Shown: positions 41,151 through 50,439 of the stretch, in pieces
How positions within the stretch are numbered: the stretch's first letter is position 1
How the letters are laid out: each line of letters begins with the position of its first letter
Source of the DNA: Algoriphagus antarcticus
GTDB lineage: Bacteria > Bacteroidota > Bacteroidia > Cytophagales > Cyclobacteriaceae
Assembly (NCBI RefSeq): GCF_002150685.1
Contig: NZ_MSSW01000019.1
Span: forward strand, 90,142 to 154,141
Length of the DNA stretch: 64,000 nt
Direction of reading: 5' to 3'
Program-made: the position numbers and the translations under genes
The notes under the pieces: generated by a model
Database searches by the model: none
What the model was told of the DNA's origin: nothing
The model's input: the letters and a program-made list of their open reading frames with translations, nothing else

Positions 41151-42203
41151 TTATTCGAATGTAACTTTTTGTTTCGGGATTTTTATTTCGGTGATAACGA
41201 ATTGATTCCCTGAGTTGAAGATACGGAAGCTAGCTTTACTACCATATATTAACTTTAGTCTTTGTACAGTATTACTTAGTCCATGACCCTGCTCGTCATC
41301 AGAGTTCAAAGTAGGTTGGTGGGTGAGTTGACCGCTATTTTTGACTTGAATATACAAATCATCATGCAATCCTTCTCTACACTTGATTTCGATAGTTCCA
41401 CCTTTCACCAGATTTGACACCCCATGTTTGACTCCATTTTCCACGATGGTTTGTAGCATCATAGGGGGGATTTTATAGCTATAGGACTCGTCTTCAATAT
41501 AGTACACTACTTTCAGTCTTTCTTCAAAACGAATTGATTCAAGCTCCAAATAGTCTTTCACGGTATTTAGTTCATCACCGAATTCAATGGTTTGCTTTTT
41601 ATCCATCATCAGCGAAAAGCGAAGCATATTTGAAATTCTAGTAATGGCTGTTTTTGCTTTGATAGGATCTTCATCCACAAGAGCTCTGACACTGTTGAGT
41701 GCATTGAAGATGAAATGCGGATTGAGTTGACTTTTGAGGTGATTAAGCCTTATTTCATTGATTTTTGCCTCGTACTTTAGAGTGGAATTGTAGTTGTCAA
41801 GAAAATGAACCAGGAAGTACATCAAAAACCAAATAGCATACAATAATATGGCCTGAAGAAGATTGGCGAGGATTAATAGGATTTTGAAATCTTCTGAAGG
41901 GTTTAGCGTACCAAAAGCAATATTGATTAATATCTGAGCTACTATGTTGACAAAAGAAAGTGCGATAATAGCCAGAAAAGACTGAAACAAAAGTTGAGAA
42001 ATACCCAACTTAAACCAGTTATACGTTTTGACTATATAACGTAAAAAATGAGTAGAAATAAGGTTAGTTGCGGCTAAGACAATAAACGCCCAGATTTGAA
42101 TATAAGTAACTCCTTGGGACAGTGAAGCCAGAAAAATACTCACCAGAGCAAAACCTCCCCAACCGAGTATTTGTAACAACCAATACAGCCTTGTTCTATT
42201 CAT
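41151..42203 (-). CDS. LytS/YehU-type sensor histidine kinase
   Basis: 350 aa from the ATG at 42203; a GTG two codons earlier is unlikely because the TATCTTTG element ends at 42211. Four TM segments about 8-28, 38-58, 75-98 and 110-138. His_kinase domain: phospho-His in LKSQLNPHFIFNALNSVRALVDE (about 158-180), then a HATPase with N-box VENGVKHG and G-box DEQGHGLSNTVQRL. No separate extracellular sensor domain. It phosphorylates the LytTR regulator encoded downstream. Confidence 0.92.
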   Translation of the reverse strand: MNRTRLYWLLQILGWGGFALVSIFLASLSQGVTYIQIWAFIVLAATNLISTHFLRYIVKTYNWFKLGISQLLFQSFLAIIALSFVNIVAQILINIAFGTLNPSEDFKILLILANLLQAILLYAIWFLMYFLVHFLDNYNSTLKYEAKINEIRLNHLKSQLNPHFIFNALNSVRALVDEDPIKAKTAITRISNMLRFSLMMDKKQTIEFGDELNTVKDYLELESIRFEERLKVVYYIEDESYSYKIPPMMLQTIVENGVKHGVSNLVKGGTIEIKCREGLHDDLYIQVKNSGQLTHQPTLNSDDEQGHGLSNTVQRLKLIYGSKASFRIFNSGNQFVITEIKIPKQKVTFE

Positions 42204-42210
42204 AATCACT

Positions 42211-42218
42211 CAAAGATA
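42211..42218 (-). promoter_or_regulatory. -7 promoter element (TATCTTTG) of the LytS-type kinase operon
   Basis: Perfect TATCTTTG on the minus strand, ending 7 bp before the ATG at 42203, so the leader is only about 2-4 bases. This makes the GTG at 42209 an unlikely start. Confidence 0.55.
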
Positions 42219-42274
42219 AATAACGCACTTGTCTCCTCTTTCTTAATTTGATAGAAGGAGGATACCTATGATTT

Positions 42275-45115
42275 TTACCCTCGATAGCTATTTAATTCCA
42301 TTTTAAGGAATTTTCCTGTGTAGCTTTTCGGACTTGCAGCGACCTTTTCAGGAGTTCCGTGAACTACGATTGTACCGCCTTTATTTCCTCCTTCGGGGCC
42401 CAGATCCACTATGTAATCTGCCATTTTGATCACATCCATATTATGCTCAATGATCAAGACCGTGTTCCCTTTTGACACCAGTCCGTTTACTACCAACATC
42501 AATAATTCGATGTCTTGGAAATGGAGTCCAGTGGTAGGTTCGTCAAGTATATAGAACGTCTTTCCAGTATCTTTTTTAGAGAGTTCTGTTGCTAATTTGA
42601 CCCGCTGGGCTTCGCCACCAGAGAGGGTGGTCGCATGCTGGCCTAAGGTGATATATCCCAACCCTACATCATTTAGCGTCTTAATTTTCCTGAGGATTTT
42701 TGGAAGCTTATCGAAGAATTCTACCGCTTGTTCCACAGTCATATCGAGCACATCGGAAATCGATTTTCCCTTATATCGAATCTCGAGCGTCTCCCGATTG
42801 TAGCGCTTGCCTTTACAGGTTTCGCATGGTACGTGTACATCTGGGAGAAAGTCCATCTCTATCAGCTTCATTCCAGCACCTTCACAATCCTCACATCTTC
42901 CTCCTTTTACATTGAAGGAAAAGCGTCCGGGTTTGTAGCCTCTGATCTTAGCTTCCGGGAGTTCTGTGAAAAGTGCCCTTATATCTGAGAAAACCCCTGT
43001 GTATGTGGCTGGATTTGACCTTGGAGTCCGACCAATGGGTGACTGATCCACTTCGATTACTTTATCCAAATGCTCCAGGCCTTTCACACTTTGATAAGGC
43101 ATTGGGTTTTTCTTGGAATGGTAAATATGCTGATTTAGAATAGGATAAAGTGTCTCATGAATCAAGGTGCTTTTCCCACTTCCTGAGACTCCAGTGATGC
43201 ATATCAATGTGCCAAGTGGAAGCTTGAGATCGATATTCTTGAGATTGTTTCCTGTTGCTCCTTTAATTACAAGTGATTTATCTTTACCGTCTCTCCGTTC
43301 TTTCGGAACCGGTAATCCGATCTTTCCTGCTAAGTATTTTGCCGTAAGGCCATCTGTTTGCAATATTTCGGCTGGAGTTCCATCAGAGACTATATGTCCA
43401 CCGTGTCGTCCAGCGCCAGGCCCCATGTCTAGGAGATAATCTGAGGCCAGCATCATATCTTTGTCATGCTCTACGACTAAGACGGAATTGCCCAGATCCC
43501 GCAAACTTTGGAGAGCTTGTATTAGCTTTTCGTTGTCACGCTGATGTAGTCCTATGCTTGGTTCATCCAAAATATAAAGCACGCCGACCAACTGGGTGCC
43601 AATCTGCGTAGCCAAACGGATTCGCTGTGCCTCACCTCCAGATAGAGTCCGAAGTGGTCTGTTAAGCGATAGATAATCCAATCCTATATCGAGTAGAAAA
43701 CCGATTCTCTTCCTAATCTCTTTCAAGACTTCCGCAGCAATCACATTTTGCCTTTCAGAAAGCCTATTTTCCAGTCCTTCAAACCATTCTCCTAAAGAGC
43801 GAATATCCATCATGGCTAACTGCCCGATATGCGAATTGTCTATTTTGATATGAAGTGCCTCCTGCTTGAGTCTATATCCATTACAATCTGGACAAGTCTG
43901 TGTGATGGTGAATTCACTCACCCAATCTTGGATTTTGTCTGAACTGCCCTCCTGATATTTTTTCAGAAAGTTAATAATGCCTTCGAATGTCGTATGCCAT
44001 TTGGTTCCAGGATGTTTTATAGAATCTACTGCTACTTCTATTTTATCGCCACTGAGGAGGATCTCGACCACATTTTCCGGAAGATCTTTGATTGGCGTAC
44101 TCATACTACACTTGTAGTGCTTGAGAATGGCTTCTATTTTCTTGAAAATCCATATATCACGGTATTCTCCAAGTGGGGCTATTCCCCCTCTTGTAATACT
44201 GAGGGTTGGATCTGGAATAATACTTTCACGAGTTATTTCCTCAGTTATCCCAAGGCCATTACAGGTAGGACAGGCTCCGTACGGGCTATTGAATGAAAAA
44301 GTATTTGGCGCCGGCTCATCATAGGAAAGTCCTGTCTCTGGATCCATCAGGTACTTAGAGAAATGATGAATTTCTCCTTTCTCATCGCGGATCATGATGA
44401 CACCTTTGCCATGTTGCAAACCTGATTTCAACGATAGAGTAATGCGAAAACGATCGGATTCTTCCGCTACGATTCGGTCAATTACTATTTCAATATCATG
44501 GATTTTGTACCGATCCACTTGCATTTTGGGCGACATCTCCATTACAACTCCATCCACACGAACTTTTGAAAAACCCATTTTCCGGATTTGCTCAAAAAGC
44601 TCTCTGTAATGTCCCTTCCGCCCTTTTACTACTGGTGCAAGTATGTATAGTTTTTGGTTTAAAAAGTTTGTAAAAAGCAAGTCGATAATCTGATCTTCTG
44701 TTTGGCGAACCATTTTAGACCCAGTCAAATATGAATAAGCATCACCAGCTCTGGCATAAAGCAAACGCATAAAATCATAAATCTCCGTCACGGTGCCGAC
44801 AGTGGATCGGGGATTTTTGGAAGTCGTCTTTTGCTCGATGGCTATTACCGGTGAAAGACCATTGATTTTGTCCACATCAGGACGCTCCATCCCACCGAGG
44901 AAGGATCTGGCATATGCTGAAAAAGATTCCATGTATCTCCGCTGCCCCTCGGCGTAGATCGTATCAAAAGCAAGCGAGCTTTTACCACTTCCGCTTAGAC
45001 CAGTGATTACCACTAGTTTATTGCGGGGAATCTTCAGATCAAGGTTTTTAAGGTTATGCTCTCGGGCTCCAAATATCTCTATATATTCTTCCTGTGCAGG
45101 AGTGACTTGACTCAT
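42275..45115 (-). CDS. uvrA: UvrA, excinuclease ABC subunit A
   Basis: 946 aa from the ATG at 45115; a TTG five codons upstream is less likely. Damage-recognition ATPase of nucleotide excision repair. First ATPase: Walker [15 protein letters not shown] (about 35-48), zinc-binding CPTCNGLG and CPDCNGYRL cysteines, signature [16 protein letters not shown], Walker [12 protein letters not shown]. Second ATPase: [10 protein letters not shown], zinc module [10 protein letters not shown]...[36 protein letters not shown]. All modules are intact. uvrB and uvrC are not nearby, normal for bacteria. Confidence 0.97.
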   Translation of the reverse strand: MSQVTPAQEEYIEIFGAREHNLKNLDLKIPRNKLVVITGLSGSGKSSLAFDTIYAEGQRRYMESFSAYARSFLGGMERPDVDKINGLSPVIAIEQKTTSKNPRSTVGTVTEIYDFMRLLYARAGDAYSYLTGSKMVRQTEDQIIDLLFTNFLNQKLYILAPVVKGRKGHYRELFEQIRKMGFSKVRVDGVVMEMSPKMQVDRYKIHDIEIVIDRIVAEESDRFRITLSLKSGLQHGKGVIMIRDEKGEIHHFSKYLMDPETGLSYDEPAPNTFSFNSPYGACPTCNGLGITEEITRESIIPDPTLSITRGGIAPLGEYRDIWIFKKIEAILKHYKCSMSTPIKDLPENVVEILLSGDKIEVAVDSIKHPGTKWHTTFEGIINFLKKYQEGSSDKIQDWVSEFTITQTCPDCNGYRLKQEALHIKIDNSHIGQLAMMDIRSLGEWFEGLENRLSERQNVIAAEVLKEIRKRIGFLLDIGLDYLSLNRPLRTLSGGEAQRIRLATQIGTQLVGVLYILDEPSIGLHQRDNEKLIQALQSLRDLGNSVLVVEHDKDMMLASDYLLDMGPGAGRHGGHIVSDGTPAEILQTDGLTAKYLAGKIGLPVPKERRDGKDKSLVIKGATGNNLKNIDLKLPLGTLICITGVSGSGKSTLIHETLYPILNQHIYHSKKNPMPYQSVKGLEHLDKVIEVDQSPIGRTPRSNPATYTGVFSDIRALFTELPEAKIRGYKPGRFSFNVKGGRCEDCEGAGMKLIEMDFLPDVHVPCETCKGKRYNRETLEIRYKGKSISDVLDMTVEQAVEFFDKLPKILRKIKTLNDVGLGYITLGQHATTLSGGEAQRVKLATELSKKDTGKTFYILDEPTTGLHFQDIELLMLVVNGLVSKGNTVLIIEHNMDVIKMADYIVDLGPEGGNKGGTIVVHGTPEKVAASPKSYTGKFLKMELNSYRG

Positions 45116-45343
45116 ATAATCGACGGGCAATTTTAAACGGCGAAGGTACGAATTTTCATCCGCATACGGTAGTAAACTTCAACCTGTATAACTCAAGATG
45201 TCAGGATTGGTTCAAGCAAGGACCAATTGGATTTAATCTAATACTTACAATTTTTCCAAATAAAATAATGATGATCGCTAGTTGAAAGACAAACAATACT
45301 TTCGCTTAAGCGATAGAAGTGAGTACTTTAGCTATTTTTTATA

Positions 45344-46282
45344 TCACTCTGGCAGCATGATTTCATAGCTTCTCCCCCGCTTTATATTCAAATCTTTATC
45401 GCGCAGCCAGGGATTATAAAGCTTCAGTTCTTTGTAGGTGCTCCCTTGAGATTTTGCCCAGCTGGCAAGATTCTTAATGTCGGATTTAACAGTAATTTTT
45501 TTGAGAGGAGGGTTTATATAAAAGTCGGATTCCCTTAGGTGAAAACCGAATTCACCTGGATTTTCGAAGATCACCTTGAATGCTAAAATTCTGAATAAAT
45601 ACCTACTCGTTTCATCGTTCAGGTATAAGTCGTAGTAGTTTTTGGCAAATTGATCCTCTTGTCTTCTCGAAAATCCTGATTGCCCCATATTATAACTGGC
45701 TGCAACAGCTGACCAGTCCCCAAATTTGGCATGCGCCTTTTTGAAGTATTTTGAAGCAGCAAGTGTGGCCTCCGATAGATTGTATCGCTCGTCCACATCT
45801 TTGGAAATTTCCAGGCCATATTCCTTACCAGTTGATTCCAATATCTGCCAAAAACCCTTTGCGCCAGCTGAAGAAGCTACATTCAAAAGAGCAGATTCAG
45901 CCATAGCGAGGTATTTGAAATCATCCGGAATACCGTTCTCTTTCAACATTTTTTCGATGTCAGGAAGGAATTTATTTGACCGCTTCATCAGCAAAATCAT
46001 ATTGGACTGCCAATAAGCATTCACGTAGATTTCTCGTTCCAGTCGTTCTCTTACATCTTCTATTTCCAGCGGAACTTTCTCCCCGGCAAATGTCAATTCC
46101 TTTGGAAGATCAAAAAGCCGAACTGTATCGCTAGAGGTAGATGGCATTGTTTGCAGCATTTGCACACTTGCTACACTTTGTTCTGCAGTTATTTCTTGAG
46201 GTGTTTTCCAAATGGCATAACCTGCCATTACCAAGCAGATAGTTATTAAGGTGTAAAGAGGAATGATATGAGATTTATTCAT
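45344..46282 (-). CDS. lytic transglycosylase (SLT family)
   Basis: 312 aa. A signal anchor (about 5-25: LYTLITICLVMAGYAIWK) without lipobox. SLT core about 110-225: catalytic Glu in LAMAESALLNVASS, GAKGFWQILESTGKEYGL, DERYNLSEATLAASKYFKKA and AASYNMGQSGFSRRQ. The C-terminal 60 residues contain a LysM-like segment (LKKITVKSDIKNLASWAKSQGSTYKELKLYNPWL). It cleaves the MurNAc-GlcNAc bond in murein. The upstream and downstream gaps (45116-45343 and 46283-46333) hold nothing I can support. Confidence 0.92.
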   Translation of the reverse strand: MNKSHIIPLYTLITICLVMAGYAIWKTPQEITAEQSVASVQMLQTMPSTSSDTVRLFDLPKELTFAGEKVPLEIEDVRERLEREIYVNAYWQSNMILLMKRSNKFLPDIEKMLKENGIPDDFKYLAMAESALLNVASSAGAKGFWQILESTGKEYGLEISKDVDERYNLSEATLAASKYFKKAHAKFGDWSAVAASYNMGQSGFSRRQEDQFAKNYYDLYLNDETSRYLFRILAFKVIFENPGEFGFHLRESDFYINPPLKKITVKSDIKNLASWAKSQGSTYKELKLYNPWLRDKDLNIKRGRSYEIMLPE

Positions 46283-46333
46283 TTAATAAAAAGATTTCTA
46301 TACAACAACAGGCTATGATTACTTGTAAGGAGA

Positions 46334-47056
46334 TTAGAAATTGGGACTCAGCAAATACTTGTTGTAAAAATCGTCAATCACTTTCACCGCCTCCGTAGCG
46401 TCTTCGACTACAGAGAATAATTCCAGATCTACTTCATTAATGTAATGATGGACTAATAGTGTTTTCTTGATCCAATCTACCAGTCCATTCCAGTAATCTT
46501 TGCCAACGAGCACAATTGGAAATTTGCCTATTTTATTAGTCTGAATTAATGTCAAGGCTTCAAAAAACTCATCCATTGTACCGAAACCACCTGGAAGAAC
46601 CACAAATCCCTGGGAATATTTGATGAACATAACCTTGCGAACAAAAAAGTAATCAAAGGTCATCAGCTTGTCACGATCAATATAAATATTGTCAAATTGC
46701 TCAAATGGCAATACAATATTCAGCCCGACAGATTTTCCACCTTCTGAATGCGCTCCTTTATTCCCTGCTTCCATTATTCCAGGTCCTCCTCCTGTGATTA
46801 CACCATATCCATGTCGGACAAGCTTGGCAGCAATATCTTCAGCCATTTTATAATGATGATGATCTCTTGGTGTCCTTGCAGATCCAAAAATTGAGACGCA
46901 AGGGCCAATTTTGGCCAATTTTTCAAATCCTTCCACAAACTCAGACATGACCTTAAAAATCACCCATGAATCGGCACTTTTGATTTCGCTCCAATCCTTT
47001 TCCTTGAATGCAAGGCGGATTTTCTCTTCTGCATTTTGATTTTCTAAATTACTCAT
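46334..47056 (-). CDS. LOG family protein (TIGR00730, cytokinin-type riboside monophosphate phosphoribohydrolase)
   Basis: 240 aa. Rossmann-like lysine-decarboxylase-related fold: SIFGSART (about 54-61), GGGPGIMEAGNKGAH (about 88-102) and PGGFGTMDEFFEALTLIQT (about 154-172), the PGGxGTxxE signature of the family. Characterised members remove ribose 5-phosphate from nucleoside monophosphates, and the name lysine decarboxylase is wrong for them. The gene is divergent from the YkgJ gene, and downstream of it lies the transglycosylase. Confidence 0.9.
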   Translation of the reverse strand: MSNLENQNAEEKIRLAFKEKDWSEIKSADSWVIFKVMSEFVEGFEKLAKIGPCVSIFGSARTPRDHHHYKMAEDIAAKLVRHGYGVITGGGPGIMEAGNKGAHSEGGKSVGLNIVLPFEQFDNIYIDRDKLMTFDYFFVRKVMFIKYSQGFVVLPGGFGTMDEFFEALTLIQTNKIGKFPIVLVGKDYWNGLVDWIKKTLLVHHYINEVDLELFSVVEDATEAVKVIDDFYNKYLLSPNF

Positions 47057-47198
47057 ATCCTACTTTTTATTAAAGAAAACGATCTCTTGGTTGAAATGGA
47101 CAGTGTATTCTCTACTATTCATTTGGTAGAAAGGTAAACCTCTGACTCTCAATATAAAAAAATAGTTGCTTATGGGAATCAATAAACAAAGTCTGGTG

Positions 47199-47206
47199 TA
47201 CTTTTG
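47199..47206 (+). promoter_or_regulatory. -7 promoter element (TACTTTTG) of the YkgJ-to-GGGPS operon
   Basis: TACTTTTG then CGCA, 22 bp before the ATG at 47229. The in-frame ATG at 47166 lies upstream of this element, so it cannot be used from this promoter. Confidence 0.6.
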
Positions 47207-47228
47207 CGCACTATTTGAATATAAAGAG

Positions 47229-47828
47229 ATGAATCTTGCTGAAAAATCTCAAGCTACACTGGATGTCTTCAGTGAGCTAGAGTCAGATACAAAGCAATTT
47301 GCTTCTGAGAGTGGACTAAGCTGTGTTTCTGGATGTGGCTTTTGCTGCGCAAATCCAAAAGTCCCCGCTTCCCCGTTAGAATTTCTTCCATTGGCCTTCG
47401 ACCTCCATGATAAAGGTTTGGCAGAATCAACCTTGATCATATTAGAAAGTAAGGATGAAGGAGATAGCTGTGTGATGTATAGACCACAGTCAGAGGATGG
47501 AAGGAAAGGATTCTGTGGCAACCACACCAAAAGGGGAATGATCTGTCGGTTGTTTGCTGCCTCGGCACGTAGAACCAAATATGGCAAAAAAGACCTCATT
47601 ATCTGCAAAGTTTTGAAAGAGGAAAAAGCCGAGGCGTTCTTAATCGCCAGCGAAAGAATAAATAAAGACCTGGATATTCCGCTGGCAACGGCTTTCTATT
47701 CCCGTTTAGACGAAATTGACGAATCACTCAGTCAGCAATTTACAATAAACGAGGCTATTGCCTTTGCATTGGAACTAGTTTTGAGATACAGATTCTATGA
47801 AGAGCAAGAAATTGATGTGATTGCATAA
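47229..47828 (+). CDS. YkgJ-family cysteine-cluster protein
   Basis: 199 aa. I start at the ATG 47229 because of the promoter element at 47199. The family motif is SGCGFCCANPKVPASPLE (about 35-52), with further cysteines in GDSCVMY, KGFCGNHTKRGMICRLFA and IICKVLK: a set that probably binds zinc or an Fe-S cluster. Function unknown. It is the first gene of a run of four on the same strand that ends with GGGP synthase. Confidence 0.85.
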   Translation: MNLAEKSQATLDVFSELESDTKQFASESGLSCVSGCGFCCANPKVPASPLEFLPLAFDLHDKGLAESTLIILESKDEGDSCVMYRPQSEDGRKGFCGNHTKRGMICRLFAASARRTKYGKKDLIICKVLKEEKAEAFLIASERINKDLDIPLATAFYSRLDEIDESLSQQFTINEAIAFALELVLRYRFYEEQEIDVIA

Positions 47829-47896
47829 TTTTTTGCTTCTGCCAATTGAAGTATATTGTGATTAATTCAAGAGTAAAGTCCAACAAATTTTTAACC

Positions 47897-48262
47897 ATGC
47901 TAAGACTCGGAGATATAATACAGACTATAAAAGGAATAGTAGAGACCAAAATAGCCATGGTCAAACTGGAAATTCAAGACCAGATATCGGGAATTTTATC
48001 TCGTTTAATCGTTTTGGTGATGATGGCCATGAGTCTTTTAATGCTTTTATTATTCTTAAGCTTTTCTTTATCCTTTTATCTGAGCCAATATTTTGAATCC
48101 CCACATATGGGCTTTCTGATTGTGGGTTTACTATACCTTTTAATACTCGTGATCCTATATCTTATTAGAGATAATGATTCTACCCAAGAGAAAATGCAGA
48201 ATGGATTGAAAGGATTTATTTTCAGAGCTAGAATTTTAAAAAATCGTCGAGAGAATGAATAA
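47897..48262 (+). CDS. phage-holin-superfamily-III-like membrane protein
   Basis: 121 aa from the ATG at 47897 (a TTG 51 bp upstream is in frame but unlikely). Two TM hairpins in the middle, about 32-58 (IVLVMMAMSLLMLLLFLSFSL) and 68-92, between an amphipathic N-terminal helix (DIIQTIKGIVETKIAMVKLEI) and a basic tail. This matches the PF07332 Holin-X type found in many Bacteroidetes chromosomes outside prophages. It probably supports envelope integrity rather than lysis. It overlaps the next gene by 8 bp. Confidence 0.7.
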   Translation: MLRLGDIIQTIKGIVETKIAMVKLEIQDQISGILSRLIVLVMMAMSLLMLLLFLSFSLSFYLSQYFESPHMGFLIVGLLYLLILVILYLIRDNDSTQEKMQNGLKGFIFRARILKNRRENE

Positions 48263-48635
48263 GGACTTGAAGAAAAAAGGTGAAGAATTAGAACAATCCT
48301 TGGCCAAGCAGATGGAACTATTCAAAGCTGAATCAGAAGGCTGGTTGAAAATTGGAGGTATAATATTAGCGGGTGGCTTGATAGCTTTAGTTATCATCAA
48401 ATCACGCAGTAAGCGCAAAGATCGAAAGACTGAAGAGGTCATGAAAGTGCTTGAAAAGGAGGGACTACTCACTAAGGATATTGAGAAGAAGCTCACAGAA
48501 GGATCCAAGTCATCTTTTTGGCCAAGTATGGGGCAGCGCCTATTGATACTAGGTCTAGGTTTTGCCAAGGATAAATTTCTTCCTAACCTATTTGCTTCTC
48601 AACCAGAAGATGCCAAAGTCGAAGAAGAGAATTAG
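48255..48635 (+). CDS. small membrane protein, hypothetical
   Basis: 126 aa. An amphipathic charged N-terminus (DLKKKGEELEQSLAKQMELF), one clear TM helix (about 30-47, IGGIILAGGLIALVIIK), a basic loop, and a weaker hydrophobic stretch (about 92-105). It resembles YtxH or YqjD-like tail-anchored stress proteins in layout, but I recognise no motif. It overlaps the holin-like gene by 8 bp and the GGGPS gene by 26 bp, so translation is coupled. Confidence 0.65.
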   Translation: MNKDLKKKGEELEQSLAKQMELFKAESEGWLKIGGIILAGGLIALVIIKSRSKRKDRKTEEVMKVLEKEGLLTKDIEKKLTEGSKSSFWPSMGQRLLILGLGFAKDKFLPNLFASQPEDAKVEEEN

Positions 48636-49389
48636 TAGGATTCTAAAGGAATTTCATACTACTGGCAGAAAAGGTTTGGCTTGGCTGGTTGACCCGGATA
48701 AGTTTGACAATGCTACTCTTTTTGAGGAAAAATATGCTTGGGTGAAAGAATCCTATTTAGATTTAATTTTTGTAGGCGGGAGTCAGCTCAGTCGTGACAA
48801 TTTCAGAAATGTAGTAATCTCACTCAAGAGAATTGCTGGAGAAATTCCAGTTGTTATTTTTCCAGGTTCTCAGATGCAGCTGGCTGCAGAGGCAGATGCA
48901 ATTTTATTCCTTTCATTGATATCAGGCAGAAATCCAGAATACCTTATTGGCCATCAAGTGCTCGCTGCTCCGATGGTAAAGAAAATGAAATTGGAAGCTC
49001 TGCCGACCGCTTATATGCTGGTAAATGAAGGCGAAATCACCAGTGTGCAATATATAAGTCAAACGATACCTTTACCGAATTCCAAACCTAACCTAGCTAA
49101 GGCAACTGCACTTGCTGGGCTTTACATGGGAATGAAATACTTCTATATGGATGCAGGGAGTGGCGCAAAATCTCCAGTGTCTAGCGAAGTGATCAAATCT
49201 GTAAAGTCGGTGACCAATAACCCTATTATAGTCGGCGGAGGTTTGGATTCTTTGGAAAAAGTGAAAATTGCTTATGAAAGTGGCGCAGACCTTTTGGTAA
49301 TAGGTAATGCAATAGAAAAAGACCCCAGCTTTTTGGCTAAGGTCTTGAATTACAAAGAGCTGTTGAATTTATCCTTAAACGTTAATTAG
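48610..49389 (+). CDS. geranylgeranylglyceryl/heptaprenylglyceryl phosphate synthase (GGGPS, PcrB-like)
   Basis: 259 aa from the ATG at 48610, which lies inside the preceding gene; a TTG start further upstream is unlikely. TIM-barrel prenyltransferase of the GGGPS family: LAWLVDPDKFDN (Mg/G1P entry), FVGGSQLSRDNF, FPGSQMQLAAEADAILFLSLISGRNPEYLIG, YMDAGSGAKSPV, and the phosphate-binding GGGLDSLEKVKIAYESGADLLVIGNAIEKDP. In archaea it makes the first ether bond of membrane lipids; in Bacteroidetes, enzymes of this family are known and make GGGP, but their physiological product is unclear. It ends within the convergent AraC gene (15-bp overlap). Confidence 0.93.
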   Translation: MPKSKKRISRILKEFHTTGRKGLAWLVDPDKFDNATLFEEKYAWVKESYLDLIFVGGSQLSRDNFRNVVISLKRIAGEIPVVIFPGSQMQLAAEADAILFLSLISGRNPEYLIGHQVLAAPMVKKMKLEALPTAYMLVNEGEITSVQYISQTIPLPNSKPNLAKATALAGLYMGMKYFYMDAGSGAKSPVSSEVIKSVKSVTNNPIIVGGGLDSLEKVKIAYESGADLLVIGNAIEKDPSFLAKVLNYKELLNLSLNVN

Positions 49390-50301
49390 GGATTCTCTTC
49401 TCCTCATTTTGCCAGCTGGAACACCGTACATCATCTTAAATCTACGGCAGAAATATGCGGTGTCTTTGTAGCCTACATCTTTTCCTATGTCTCGAATGGA
49501 TTTTTTGGTAGTCCGCAAAAGCTCAACTGCAGCTTCCATTCTTTGGTATTCTATGTAATCTTGAGGATTAATTCCGGTCAGCATTTTGAAATACTGTCCC
49601 ACATAATCTTCAGATACATTAGCCACCTTAGCTAGAATCTTATTTGATAAGTCGCCCCCCAGATTTGTTTTGATAAAATTGAACAAATCAATCAGGCGAG
49701 GATCCTTGAAATAGGTAGCATTGGTGGAAAGCTCTTCCAAAAACAATCTATTCTTCAGAATATGGCGAAGAAGTTCTATGACCAGTAATTCTGTGTGAGA
49801 TTTTAAGGCTCTTTCTTTCCCCACATTGCTCACTTCTACTTCCTTCATCAGATCCTCGATTATCGTAGCCAAACGATCATTGAACCGGACAATAAATGGA
49901 GGGATGTCCAGTGAGTTAAAAAAGTTAACTACATCAAATACTTTGGACTCAAATCCAAGAATAGAAATGCAGTCGTCTTCTGTGCTCTTTATATCCCTGA
50001 AACTGATACTCTGTAGGTACTTTTTCTTATTCTCCTGAAATTGATCTTTGGATATTTCCCCTTTTTTAGAACTATTGCCTATAGTTAGTTTGGTCTTCTG
50101 CTCAGCGGGCAAAAAAAGTACCTCTCCTTCGTTGAGAACCTCTTGATCTTCACCGAATTTGAGAGTGCCATGGTGTAGCAGAATCAGTGTATTATCTGAT
50201 TCAGTATAATCATTCACTGAAATAGGTTTTTCTACTCGGAAATTGTTCCCTCGAATAAACCTAACATTAACTGATTCAATAACCTTGTTGTAATATTCCA
50301 T
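49375..50301 (-). CDS. AraC-family transcriptional regulator
   Basis: 308 aa. C-terminal double HTH (about 205-300): SNKILAKVANVSEDYVGQYFKMLTGINPQDYIEYQRMEAAVELL and IRDIGKDVGYKDTAYFCRRFKMMYGVPAG. The N-terminal half looks like a cupin sensor (ENEVLFLPAEQ-type strands, LILLHHGTLKFG), but the ligand is unknown. It overlaps the GGGPS gene end by 15 bp on the other strand. The gap upstream to the acyl-CoA dehydrogenase (50302-50439) contains a terminator. Confidence 0.88.
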   Translation of the reverse strand: MEYYNKVIESVNVRFIRGNNFRVEKPISVNDYTESDNTLILLHHGTLKFGEDQEVLNEGEVLFLPAEQKTKLTIGNSSKKGEISKDQFQENKKKYLQSISFRDIKSTEDDCISILGFESKVFDVVNFFNSLDIPPFIVRFNDRLATIIEDLMKEVEVSNVGKERALKSHTELLVIELLRHILKNRLFLEELSTNATYFKDPRLIDLFNFIKTNLGGDLSNKILAKVANVSEDYVGQYFKMLTGINPQDYIEYQRMEAAVELLRTTKKSIRDIGKDVGYKDTAYFCRRFKMMYGVPAGKMRRRESLINV

Positions 50302-50389
50302 GAATAAGTATTAAGAAAACATAGCATCAAAAGTATAATTTTTCTAACGATTATTCTTGAATTTTCTATAGGTGGTGTAAAAAAAATTA

Positions 50390-50423
50390 AAAAGGGTATA
50401 GTTTTATATGACTATACCCTTTT
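50390..50423 (-). terminator. intrinsic terminator after the acyl-CoA dehydrogenase gene
   Basis: Perfect stem AAAAGGGTATAGT / ACTATACCCTTTT, with a T-rich tract on the minus strand side. Confidence 0.85.
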
Positions 50424-50439
50424 CTCAATAAAATAGTTA

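Noticed and set aside
47897..48262. Holin-like gene as part of a lysis cassette or prophage
   Set aside because: The neighbours are YkgJ, a small membrane protein and GGGPS; no endolysin or phage structural gene is present.
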